DNA of 9,873 bases, taken from positions 1-9,873 of the forward strand of contig CAKZLS010000221.1 of assembly GCA_937127205.1 (NCBI GenBank). Direction: 5' to 3'. Positions within the stretch are counted from its first letter, which is position 1; every line of letters starts with the position of its first letter. This DNA is from an uncultured Rhodospirillales bacterium. GTDB taxonomy: Bacteria > Pseudomonadota > Alphaproteobacteria > Rhodospirillales > Defluviicoccaceae. Under the pieces are notes generated by a model, which did not search any database, was not told the DNA's origin, and was given only the letters and a program-made list of their open reading frames with translations. Positions 1 to 6,495 of this stretch are shown here, piece after piece. Both the position numbers and the translations under genes were made by a program.

Positions 1-89
1 TTCCGCTTCCCGGCGGCGCCTGGTTGTTCGGCACGGGCTTGATCGCCCTGCCGGGCGTCGTGTGTCGCAAGCGCGCCGCCGCGGGGTAG
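1..89 (+). CDS. 3' end of a protein with a VPLPA/PEP-CTERM-like sorting tail (partial)
   Basis: Only the last 28 codons are present, read from base 3 to the TAG at 87-89. The visible peptide starts PLPGGAWLFGTGLIAL and ends in a basic CRKR stretch before AAAG. This layout (Pro-Leu-Pro, a WLFG hydrophobic helix, then a short Arg/Lys cluster at the extreme C-terminus) matches the PEP-CTERM/VPLPA-CTERM sorting signals that exosortase-type enzymes process on secreted proteins. The codon before base 3 ends in TT, so it could be GTT for Val, giving VPLP, but its first base lies outside the window. The body of the protein is missing, so its function is unknown. The family assignment rests on pattern recognition of a short tail. 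An intrinsic terminator lies 70 bp downstream, so this gene probably belongs to a transcription unit separate from the glycosyltransferase cluster. Confidence 0.7.
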   Translation, partial: PLPGGAWLFGTGLIALPGVVCRKRAAAG

Positions 90-158
90 CATCGTCAGAC
101 GAGTCAAGTTCTGGAGTGATGGGGCCGCAACGACGCCACATATTCCACCCTCGCCCGC

Positions 159-187
159 GAGGCGCCGTGTTCGGGGCTTCTTTTTTT
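159..187 (+). terminator. Intrinsic terminator after the sorting-tail gene
   Basis: Bases 159-163 (GAGGC) pair with 176-180 (GCTTC), including one G-T wobble. After a single G-G mismatch (164/175), 165-167 (CCG) pair with 172-174 (CGG) around the tetraloop TGTT (168-171). A run of seven T follows immediately at 181-187. The stem plus T-tract is a typical rho-independent terminator. It would end transcription from the upstream partial gene and insulate the cluster that starts at 354. A second small hairpin (149-153 with 158-162, loop CCCG) overlaps the foot of this stem and would compete with it, which may be chance. Confidence 0.75.
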
Positions 188-353
188 GGAGTTTCAGATA
201 CCCTCGTATTGGCATCCCACGAGCGTTGCATCACATACCCGAGCAGGGTTTTCGTTGCCTGGGGGCGAACTTTGCGATAGTGCTCGCCAAACGTGTTCGC
301 TGATGGCGCGTTCATCGATGGCGCAATGAAAAAGATTGCCTGAAGGGAGAACC
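188..353 (+). promoter_or_regulatory. Leader region of the cluster; promoter expected but not clear
   Basis: This is 166 bp of non-coding DNA between the terminator and the first glycosyltransferase. Since the upstream unit is terminated, a promoter for the cluster should lie here. The best sigma70-like match I see is weak: TTGCCT at 255-260 and GATAGT at 276-281, with a 15-bp spacer. Other elements are a direct repeat GATGGCGC at 302-309 and 317-324 (15-bp period), a small inverted repeat GGCGA/TCGCC at 264-268/284-288, and a five-codon ATG ORF (MKKIA, 326-343) whose stop codon overlaps the Shine-Dalgarno sequence of the next gene. I recognise no known riboswitch or operator. Confidence 0.35.
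342..349 (+). promoter_or_regulatory. Ribosome binding site setting the start of gene 1
   Basis: GAAGGGAG lies four bases upstream of the ATG at 354. It supports that ATG over the in-frame TTG at 336, which lies upstream of this site and so could not use it. Confidence 0.7.
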
Positions 354-1577
354 ATGAGCCGGGATCGAGGTCATCGCCGGCTGTTGATCTACAGCCACGA
401 CTCTTTCGGCCTCGGGCACCTGCGCCGCTGCCGGACCATTGCCCATGCGCTGGTGGATCATCGCTCGGATCTTTCGGTGCTGATCCTTTCCGGATCGCCC
501 ATTATCGGCAGCTTCAGCTTCCGCAACCGGGTGGACTTCGTCCGCATCCCCGGCGTCATCAAGCTCCGGCGCGGCGACTACACGCCGCTCAGTCTGGAAA
601 TCGGCATCGACCAGACCTTGGCGCTGCGGGCGTCCATCATCCGCCATACCGCGGAGGCCTTCGATCCCGACATCTTTCTGGTGGACAAGGAGCCGCTCGG
701 ACTGCGCGGCGAGGTCAAGGAGACGCTTGCCATGCTCAAGGCCCGCGGCACCCCGCTGGTCCTGGGGCTGCGCGACGTCATGGACGAGCCCGCAAGCTTG
801 GCCGCGGAGTGGAAGCGCAAACGCGCCGAACCCGCAGTGAACGACCTGTACGACCATCTCTGGGTCTACGGCCTTCCCGAAGTCTGCAACCCGTTACAGG
901 ACATCCCCCTGCCTCAGGCGACGGTGGACAAGATCCGCTATACTGGCTACCTGCGCCGCTCGGCAAGCCGCGCGGCGCCAGCCCCCGGATCGCTCGAGCC
1001 GGCCGGCGAAGAGCCGTATCTGCTGGTGACCACCGGCGGCGGTGGCGACGGCGCGGCGTTGATCGATTGGGTGCTTCGAGCCTACGAACACGACCCGACG
1101 ATTCCCCACCGCTCGCTGTTGGTGCTGGGGCCGTTCATGCGCTCCACCCTCCAGGGCGAATTCATGGACCGGGTCAATCGGCTGGAGCGGGTGGAGGCGA
1201 TCACCTTCGACGCCAGCATCGAGAAGCTGATGGTGGACGCCGCCGGCATCGTCGCCATGGGCGGCTACAACACCTTCTGCGAGATCCTGTCCTTCGACAA
1301 ACCGAGCCTGATGGTACCCCGGACCACACCCCGGCTGGAGCAATTCATCCGCGCCCGTCGCGCCCAGCAGCTGGGTTTGGCGCGCATGCTGGTCGCGGAC
1401 GACGGCCGCAGCCCGGAGCGCATGGCCGCCATGCTCCATGAATTGCCGAACCAGCCAAAACCGTCCGAGGTTCGCATTCCCGGGCTGTTGGACGGACTGT
1501 CGGTGATTTCCGAGACAGTGGACCAGTGGCTCAGCCCGGCGGGGGCGCATCTGTCGCTGGTCGAGCAAATCTCCTGA
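354..1577 (+). CDS. MurG/COG4671-like GT-B glycosyltransferase
   Basis: This 407-residue predicted cytoplasmic glycosyltransferase resembles the predicted glycosyltransferases of COG4671, which share the GT-B architecture of GT28/MurG. The N-terminal Rossmann half begins LLIYSHDSFGLGHLRR (residues 10-25), with the Gly-rich GLGHLRR loop expected near the acceptor site. The linker contains IRYTGYL (194-200). The C-terminal half opens with LLVTTGGGGDG (223-233) and carries AMGGYNTFCEILSFDKPSLMVP (starting at 301), followed by the Glu/Gln-containing RLEQFIRA (327-334). These are the positions where MurG-like enzymes grip the nucleotide-sugar. No signal peptide or membrane helix is seen. The ATG at 354 is chosen because a good Shine-Dalgarno sequence precedes it. 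It is the first gene of the cluster and is paralogous to the gene at 4031. The donor sugar and acceptor cannot be read from sequence. Family assignment is confident, but the substrate is unknown. Confidence 0.85.
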   Translation: MSRDRGHRRLLIYSHDSFGLGHLRRCRTIAHALVDHRSDLSVLILSGSPIIGSFSFRNRVDFVRIPGVIKLRRGDYTPLSLEIGIDQTLALRASIIRHTAEAFDPDIFLVDKEPLGLRGEVKETLAMLKARGTPLVLGLRDVMDEPASLAAEWKRKRAEPAVNDLYDHLWVYGLPEVCNPLQDIPLPQATVDKIRYTGYLRRSASRAAPAPGSLEPAGEEPYLLVTTGGGGDGAALIDWVLRAYEHDPTIPHRSLLVLGPFMRSTLQGEFMDRVNRLERVEAITFDASIEKLMVDAAGIVAMGGYNTFCEILSFDKPSLMVPRTTPRLEQFIRARRAQQLGLARMLVADDGRSPERMAAMLHELPNQPKPSEVRIPGLLDGLSVISETVDQWLSPAGAHLSLVEQIS

Positions 1578-1622
1578 CGTGGGAGGAACACCAACGCTCG
1601 TCGATATAAGTCCGGCCGGAGC

Positions 1623-1627
1623 AGGAG
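1623..1627 (+). promoter_or_regulatory. Ribosome binding site favouring a GTG start at 1636
   Basis: AGGAG lies eight bases upstream of the in-frame GTG at 1636. The alternative GTG at 1579 has no Shine-Dalgarno sequence in front of it. A further GGGAGGA at 1580-1586 has no ATG, GTG or TTG at a usable distance downstream. Confidence 0.5.
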
Positions 1628-1635
1628 CAGAGACC

Positions 1636-2904
1636 GTGGCCTTCGTCCTTAAGGGCTACCCGCGCCTGTCGGAGACATTCATCGCCCAGGAGATCCTGAG
1701 CCTGGAGCGCCGGGGCCTCCCCATCCGGCTGGTCTCACTCCGTCACCCCACCGACCCGGCCGTCCACCCGGTAAATCGCGACATCCGCGCACCGGTGAAC
1801 TACCTCCCCGAATATCTCTACCAGCAACCCGGCCGCGTGCTGCGCGCCTGGCGCGCCGTCCGCCGCCGCCCCGGTTACGCGAAGGCGCGCGCCGTCTGGA
1901 TGGGCGATCTTTCTCGCGAGCGCACGTCCAACCGCATCCGCCGCTTCGGTCAGGCCCTGGTGCTGGCGCACGAACTGCCCGGCGATGTCCGATGGCTGCA
2001 TGCGCATTTCATGCATACACCGGCTTCGGTAACCCGCTACGCCGCCCTGATTCTGGATCTGCCGTGGAGCGTCTCGGCCCATGCCAAGGACATCTGGACC
2101 ACGCCCGAATGGGAAAAACGCGAAAAGCTCGCGGATTGCCGATGGCTGGTCACCTGCACCCGGGCAAATGCCGAACACCTCGCTCGGCTCGCGCCAACGC
2201 CGGACCGGGTCCAATTGATCTACCACGGCCTCGATCTGACCCGCTTTCCCCCGCCGCAAACCGTTCGGCCGGACCGCGACGGCAGCGATGCTGACGCCCC
2301 GGTGACCATCCTTTCGGTGGGCCGGGCGGTAGAGAAGAAAGGGTATGGCATACTCCTGGACGCGCTCGCGCGCCTGCCGGCGCCGCTGAATTGGCGGCTC
2401 GTACACATCGGCGGCGGACCGCTCCGCGAAGCCCTGAACGAACGGGCCGGCGCCCTCGGAATCGCCAAGCGGATCACTTGGCTGGGCGCGCAGCCTCAGG
2501 AACAGGTTCTGGCATGCTACCGCTCCGCCGATATCTTCGTTCTGGCATCGCGAGTCGCCGCCGACGGTGACCGCGACGGCCTGCCGAATGTGCTGATGGA
2601 GGCACAAAGCCAAGGGCTTTGCTGCATCTCCACCCGCGTTTCGGCCATACCCGAGCTTATCCTCGACGGCGAAACCGGCGTGCTCGTCGACCCGGACGAT
2701 CCCCAGGGGCTGGCCGAAACTCTTGGCCGGGCCATGACGTCGCCGCAGCTGCGCGCCCGCCTCGGCGCGGCCGGCATGAAGCGCGTGCGCACGGCGTTCG
2801 ACCACGACCGCGTGATCGACCGTCTAGCCGAGCGCTTCGGTGTCGGCTCCGACATCGCCGAAGAAAAAAGATCCGTATGCGCATCGCCTTCTATGCACCC
2901 ATGA
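1636..2904 (+). CDS. GT4-family glycosyltransferase (WcaL-like)
   Basis: This is a retaining GT-B enzyme of the GT4 class, 422 residues from the chosen start. The N-terminus MAFVLKGYPRLSETFIAQEI is the opening seen in colanic-acid/exopolysaccharide transferases of the WcaL/AmsK type. Further landmarks are WLHAHFMHTPA (120-130), SAHAKDIW (147-154), YHGLDLTRF (196-204), SVGRAVEKKGY (227-237) with the Lys pair of the donor-phosphate region, and DGLPNVLMEAQSQG (314-327). The last is the E-x7-E motif with Asp in place of the first Glu, a variation I recall as common in this subgroup. The role is probably sugar transfer to a lipid- or protein-linked glycan on the cytoplasmic face. GTG at 1636 is preferred for its ribosome binding site and because the fold begins there; GTG at 1579 would add 19 unlikely residues. 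The last 28 bp overlap the next gene in another frame. Confidence 0.88.
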   Translation: MAFVLKGYPRLSETFIAQEILSLERRGLPIRLVSLRHPTDPAVHPVNRDIRAPVNYLPEYLYQQPGRVLRAWRAVRRRPGYAKARAVWMGDLSRERTSNRIRRFGQALVLAHELPGDVRWLHAHFMHTPASVTRYAALILDLPWSVSAHAKDIWTTPEWEKREKLADCRWLVTCTRANAEHLARLAPTPDRVQLIYHGLDLTRFPPPQTVRPDRDGSDADAPVTILSVGRAVEKKGYGILLDALARLPAPLNWRLVHIGGGPLREALNERAGALGIAKRITWLGAQPQEQVLACYRSADIFVLASRVAADGDRDGLPNVLMEAQSQGLCCISTRVSAIPELILDGETGVLVDPDDPQGLAETLGRAMTSPQLRARLGAAGMKRVRTAFDHDRVIDRLAERFGVGSDIAEEKRSVCASPSMHP

Positions 2905-4034
2905 AACCCGCCGGCCATCCATTGCCGTCGGGCGACCGGCTGATGGCACGGCTTCTGGTGTCCACCCTGGGCCTGGCCGGACATTCGGTGGAACACGCGA
3001 GCCAATTTCGCAGCTACGACGGCGCCGGTGATCCGCCGCGCCAACGCCGTTTGGCCGCCATCGGCGGACGCATGGCCGAACGACTGGTGCGCCGCTACCA
3101 GGCCGCCCCCCGTCATCGGCGCCCCGAACTCTGGTTCACCTACCACCTCTACCACAAGGCGCCGGATTACCTCGGTCCACGAGTTAGCCGTGCATTGGGC
3201 ATTCCGTACGTGATCGCCGAGGCGTCCCACGCGCCGAAGCAACGGCGCGGCCCGTGGGCAGGCGGGCATGAAGCGGCGGCATCCGCGATCGCCAGCGCAG
3301 AATTGGTGCTCGGGCTCAACCGCGCCGACAGCGAATGCGTCCTGCCTCTGATGTCGGATCCCCAGCGCCTGGTCCCGCTTAAGCCGTTCATCGATACCAA
3401 GACCGGCGTCGAGGCGGCCGGCCAGCGGCACCGCCATCGGGATGCCCTGACCCGCGCTTACGGCCTCGATCCCGAAACGCCGCTACTGGCAACAGCGGCG
3501 ATGATGCGCCCAGGTGACAAGTTGTCGTCCTATCGCGTTCTTGGCGAAGCCCTCACCCGCCTGACCTCCAGACCGTGGCAGCTCATAGTGGTCGGCGACG
3601 GACCGGCGCGAACGGACGTGGAAGCGGCCCTGGCGCCGCTGGGAGGACGGGTTACGTGGTTGGGAACCTTGAAGCCCGACGCCCTCGCCGGTTTCTTCGC
3701 CGCCTGCGACGTGTACGTCTGGCCGGCCATCAACGAGGCATGGGGCATGGCGCTCCTCGAAGCGCAGGCGGCGGGCCTGCCGGTGGTAGCGGGCCGCGCC
3801 GGCGGGGTCGCCGATGTGGTCACCGACGGCCAAAGCGGATACGTGGTGCCATCAAGAGATGCGCCCGCCTTCGCCGAAGCGCTTGAGAGGTTCCTGGACG
3901 ATCCCGCGGCCCGTTCGGCCTTCTCGGCACGCGCCAGGGAGATCATGATGCGCGACTACGATATCGGCACGGCCGCCCAGGTTCTCGGGGAAGCCCTGGA
4001 ACGTCTAATCCTACCGAGCGAAGTTAAACCATGA
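2877..4034 (+). CDS. GT4-family glycosyltransferase
   Basis: This 385-residue GT-B glycosyltransferase opens with MRIAFYAPMKPAGHPLPSGD, a compact first beta-strand and Gly-containing loop. ELWFTYHLYHKAPDYLGP (84-101) and IAEASHAP (113-120) follow in the acceptor half. The donor half has LIVVGDGP (236-243), VTWLGTL (259-265) and the intact catalytic motif E287-AWGMALL-E295, then AAGLPVVAGRAGGVADVV (298-315), all classic GT4 features. The ATG at 2877 is chosen because it includes the first beta-strand. The in-frame ATG at 2901 overlaps the upstream stop as ATGA and is a tempting alternative, but it would remove RIAFYAP. No strong Shine-Dalgarno sequence is seen, so translation is probably coupled to gene 2. 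Its stop overlaps the next start by four bases. The sugar specificity is unknown. Confidence 0.88.
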   Translation: MRIAFYAPMKPAGHPLPSGDRLMARLLVSTLGLAGHSVEHASQFRSYDGAGDPPRQRRLAAIGGRMAERLVRRYQAAPRHRRPELWFTYHLYHKAPDYLGPRVSRALGIPYVIAEASHAPKQRRGPWAGGHEAAASAIASAELVLGLNRADSECVLPLMSDPQRLVPLKPFIDTKTGVEAAGQRHRHRDALTRAYGLDPETPLLATAAMMRPGDKLSSYRVLGEALTRLTSRPWQLIVVGDGPARTDVEAALAPLGGRVTWLGTLKPDALAGFFAACDVYVWPAINEAWGMALLEAQAAGLPVVAGRAGGVADVVTDGQSGYVVPSRDAPAFAEALERFLDDPAARSAFSARAREIMMRDYDIGTAAQVLGEALERLILPSEVKP

Positions 4035-5188
4035 GCAAACGAGTGCTGTTCTATATTCAGCATTTGCTGGGCATCGGGCATTTGAAGCGGGCATCGTTGA
4101 TCGCCGAAGCCATGGCCGAGTCCGGTCTCGGCGTGACCGTGGTTCTGGGCGGCCCTGATGTCGCGGGAGTGAGCTTTGACGGATGCGCCCGGGTGCTCCT
4201 GCCCTCCGTTCGCGCCTCCGACGAGACCTTCAAGACCCTGCTAGACGAACACGACGTCCCCATCGACGACGATTGGCGCGAAACCAGGGCGGCGCGGCTG
4301 CTGACCGCGTTCGAGGCGATCGAGCCCGACGTACTGATGGTGGAGCAGTTTCCCTTCGGTCGCCGTCAGTTCAGGTTCGAACTCATGCCGTTGCTCGCTG
4401 CCGCGCGTGTCGCGGCCAAACCCCCACGGGTTCTTTCGTCGGTCCGCGACGTGCTCGTGCGCAAGGCCGACCCCAAGCGAAGCGAGGAGATGGTCACGTT
4501 GGCCCGTTCCTGGTTCGACAGGGTCCTTGTTCATGGCGACCGGAATGTGCTGCCGCTGGAGGCATCACTGCCGGAGGCAGCAGGCCTTGGAGATCGCCTG
4601 ATCTATACGGGATATGTGGTGGACACCGCCACCGCCGGCGCGGACGGCGACCGGGTGTTGGGGCGCGACGAAGTGGTCGTATCCGTGGGCGGCGGCGCCG
4701 TCGGCGAACCGCTCCTGCGCGCCGCCATCGCCGCCAGACCGCTGAGCCGATTGAGCGGCAAGGTCTGGAGACTGATCTGCGGTCCCAATCTGTCGGACAG
4801 CGTACTCGACGAACTCTCCTGGGATGCGCCGCCCGGCGTCGTATTCGACCGGTGGCGCACGGATTTTCCGGTGCTGCTGCGAAACTGCGCACTGTCCATT
4901 TCGCAAGGCGGATACAACACCGTTATGGACGTTCTGCAGGCCCAATCGCGGGCGGTGATCGTTCCCTTCGCCGCCGGCACCGAGACCGAGCAGGAATTCC
5001 GAGCCCGCGCGCTGGAGCGACGCGGGTTGCTGAGTGTGGTTGATCCCGGGGCTTTGTCACCCAATGTTCTCGCAAGTGCGGTGGATAAAGCATTAGAAAT
5101 TGACCCTTCGGCATCCAACATTGATTTTCGGGGAGCCGAAGCGACGGCACGGATCGTCACAAAACTTTGCTTGGGCAACGAGAATTGA
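4031..5188 (+). CDS. Second MurG/COG4671-like GT-B glycosyltransferase
   Basis: This 385-residue protein is a divergent paralogue of the first gene in the cluster. Matching landmarks are VLFYIQHLLGIGHLKR (5-20) against LLIYSHDSFGLGHLRR, LIYTGYV (190-196) against IRYTGYL, VVVSVGGGAVGEPLL (215-229) against LLVTTGGGGDGAALI, and SQGGYNTVMDVL (291-302) against AMGGYNTFCEIL. TETEQEFRARALERRGLL (317-334) then aligns with the Gln/Arg-containing nucleotide-sugar segment. The two are too different to be recent duplicates, so they probably perform distinct steps in the same glycan. No signal peptide or membrane helix is visible. The ATG overlaps the preceding stop as ATGA, indicating translational coupling. 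The final ~100 bp are noticeably more AT-rich than the rest. The start is well fixed because the first beta-strand begins at residue 4. Confidence 0.85.
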   Translation: MSKRVLFYIQHLLGIGHLKRASLIAEAMAESGLGVTVVLGGPDVAGVSFDGCARVLLPSVRASDETFKTLLDEHDVPIDDDWRETRAARLLTAFEAIEPDVLMVEQFPFGRRQFRFELMPLLAAARVAAKPPRVLSSVRDVLVRKADPKRSEEMVTLARSWFDRVLVHGDRNVLPLEASLPEAAGLGDRLIYTGYVVDTATAGADGDRVLGRDEVVVSVGGGAVGEPLLRAAIAARPLSRLSGKVWRLICGPNLSDSVLDELSWDAPPGVVFDRWRTDFPVLLRNCALSISQGGYNTVMDVLQAQSRAVIVPFAAGTETEQEFRARALERRGLLSVVDPGALSPNVLASAVDKALEIDPSASNIDFRGAEATARIVTKLCLGNEN

Positions 5189-5200
5189 GACACTGAGGGT

Positions 5201-5956
5201 ATGGCCGACTGGAACGATCTTGCGCGCGAACTCGACGCTTGGAGCGAAATTGGGGGGTGTGCGACGTTCTGGTGGCGGGATGACGATGCCATCGCCGCTA
5301 CTGCGCAACTGGAGCGGCTATTGACCATCAGTGCCGAGACCCAAGCACCGGTCAGCGTGGCGGTCATTCCCCGCGACACCAACGGCACGCTTCGAGATCG
5401 ATTGGCGGGCCATCCTCTGGCAACTGCCGTTCAGCATGGCTGGTGCCACCAAAACCACGCGCCGCCCGATCAACGCAAAATGGAATATGGCCCTCACCGC
5501 CCCGTAGACGTGATGATTGCGGAATTGTCTGATGGGTGGAAGCGGTTATCGCCGTTCGAGCACGCCCTTCCGGTGCTGGTGGCACCCTGGAACCGAATGG
5601 ATCCGGCGTTGCTGCCCGTGCTGCCTCGGGCCGGTCTTGGAGCGGTTTCCACGCTTGGACCGCGGGACTCGGCGGAGCCGGCGCCCGGAGTGCGCCGAAC
5701 CAACGTTCATGTGGACATCGTCGACTGGGCGGGCACCCGCGGGTTTGTCGGCACCGGTGCCGCCCTTGATCAGGTGGTTGGCCATCTCGCGGATCGCCGC
5801 GAGGGTCGGGCTGATCGCCAAGAGGCCACCGGCCTGATGACCCACCACCTCTGCCACGACAAGGGGTGCTGGGATTTCGTGAGCGACTTGATCAGCCGTA
5901 CCCGCGCTCACCGGGCCGCGCGGTGGCTCGATACGCGACAGGCATTCTGGCCATGA
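5201..5956 (+). CDS. Divergent CE4-type polysaccharide deacetylase-like protein
   Basis: This 251-residue protein carries divergent versions of the carbohydrate esterase 4 (NodB-homology) motifs. FWWRDDDA (23-30) stands where the metal-binding and base Asp pair of motif 1 should be. QHGWCHQNHAP (78-88) supplies H79-x3-H83, the two metal-ligand histidines of motif 2, plus an extra H86. VLVAPWNRM (125-133) resembles the Arg/Pro-Trp motif 3, and GLMTHHLCHD (211-220) may give the late catalytic His. The D-H-H metal triad therefore appears intact, and removal of acetyl or similar groups from a sugar is plausible. No signal peptide is visible, so it would act in the cytoplasm, unlike most secreted CE4 enzymes. 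The start is 12 bp after gene 4, with GAGGG very close to the ATG. Neighbours suggest it modifies the glycan built by the four transferases. Activity is inferred only. Confidence 0.72.
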   Translation: MADWNDLARELDAWSEIGGCATFWWRDDDAIAATAQLERLLTISAETQAPVSVAVIPRDTNGTLRDRLAGHPLATAVQHGWCHQNHAPPDQRKMEYGPHRPVDVMIAELSDGWKRLSPFEHALPVLVAPWNRMDPALLPVLPRAGLGAVSTLGPRDSAEPAPGVRRTNVHVDIVDWAGTRGFVGTGAALDQVVGHLADRREGRADRQEATGLMTHHLCHDKGCWDFVSDLISRTRAHRAARWLDTRQAFWP

Positions 5957-6495
5957 GCGTCCATGCTTATCCGCCCACCGCCGGGGTCGCTGATTTTGCC
6001 CGCGCCGGCGCCGGGCTGTTCGTGGCCGCCTTACCGTTGATGTTGGCCGACACCATCCCCGTGGTCACCGCGATCCTGGGGGCCCTGGTCGCTCTGTTCG
6101 CCGTTTACGCGTTGCGGACAGCCAACCGCCAGCTGACCCGGATGGAAATCGACGAGAACGGCGTTAGCGCCCGGGGTCCGGTGGGTCACACAGTGCCATG
6201 GCGGAGCCTTAAGCGGGTCAAGTTGGCCTACTACTCCACCCGCCGCGACCGTACCGGCGGATGGCTGCAATTGACCATTGCCGGAGAGAACAGGACCCTT
6301 GCGGTCGACTCCCGGATCGACGGATTCGATCAGATTGCCGAGCGTGCGGCGATGGCCGCACGGAATAAAGGCCTCAAATTCGATCCGACGACGCTGTACA
6401 ATTTCCATTCTCTCGGACTCCTGACAGATGAGATGGAAGCGTTGAACGTAGTGGAGGCGCCGGACCAGAACGGACAGGCGGAGGAGCGGCTTTGA
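5953..6495 (+). CDS. Small membrane protein, two TM helices and possible PH-like domain
   Basis: This 180-residue protein matches no named family with certainty. Residues about 17-33 and 36-56 (separated by ADT) form two closely spaced hydrophobic helices. They are followed by a soluble part rich in short beta-strand-like segments: MEIDENGVSARG (64-75), VPWRSLKRVKL (81-91), GWLQLTI (103-109) and LAVDSRIDGFDQIAERA (116-132). The pattern of a GV turn, an 'iPW..l' segment, then a final helix after a 'vdS.i.gF' stretch recalls small bacterial PH-like (bPH/YcxB-type) domains anchored by an N-terminal helical hairpin. The C-terminus is acidic and polar. The ATG at 5953 overlaps the deacetylase stop as ATGA. 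A longer in-frame version from 5866 would overlap that gene heavily and is rejected. A membrane scaffold between glycan enzymes and transporter is possible but speculative. Confidence 0.65.
   Translation: MSVHAYPPTAGVADFARAGAGLFVAALPLMLADTIPVVTAILGALVALFAVYALRTANRQLTRMEIDENGVSARGPVGHTVPWRSLKRVKLAYYSTRRDRTGGWLQLTIAGENRTLAVDSRIDGFDQIAERAAMAARNKGLKFDPTTLYNFHSLGLLTDEMEALNVVEAPDQNGQAEERL
6480..6486 (+). promoter_or_regulatory. Strong ribosome binding site for the TTG-started ABC ATPase
   Basis: GGAGGAG lies five bases upstream of TTG at 6492, inside the 3' end of the preceding gene. It is the strongest Shine-Dalgarno match in the window and supports this unusual start codon, whose last two bases begin the upstream TGA stop. 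Confidence 0.7.

Noticed and set aside
62..280. 72-codon open frame on the + strand in the left intergenic region
   Set aside because: It overlaps the sorting-tail gene in another frame, runs through the terminator and its T-tract, has no ribosome binding site and gives an Arg/Ser-rich peptide of no recognisable kind.
255..281. Sigma70-like promoter TTGCCT / GATAGT
   Set aside because: The 15-bp spacer is short and each hexamer matches only partly, so it is mentioned in the leader entry but not called as a promoter.
1735..2805. 356-codon open frame on the - strand opposite the first GT4 gene
   Set aside because: Long antisense frames are common in GC-rich genes. The peptide is low in recognisable motifs, while the + strand frame has the full GT4 motif set.
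2517..3437. 306-codon open frame on the - strand across the GT4/GT4 junction
   Set aside because: It is antisense to two well-supported overlapping genes and its translation shows no domain pattern.
5866..5952. N-terminal extension of the small membrane protein
   Set aside because: It would overlap the deacetylase-like gene by about 90 bp, whereas the ATG at 5953 gives a clean ATGA overlap and places the first membrane helix normally.
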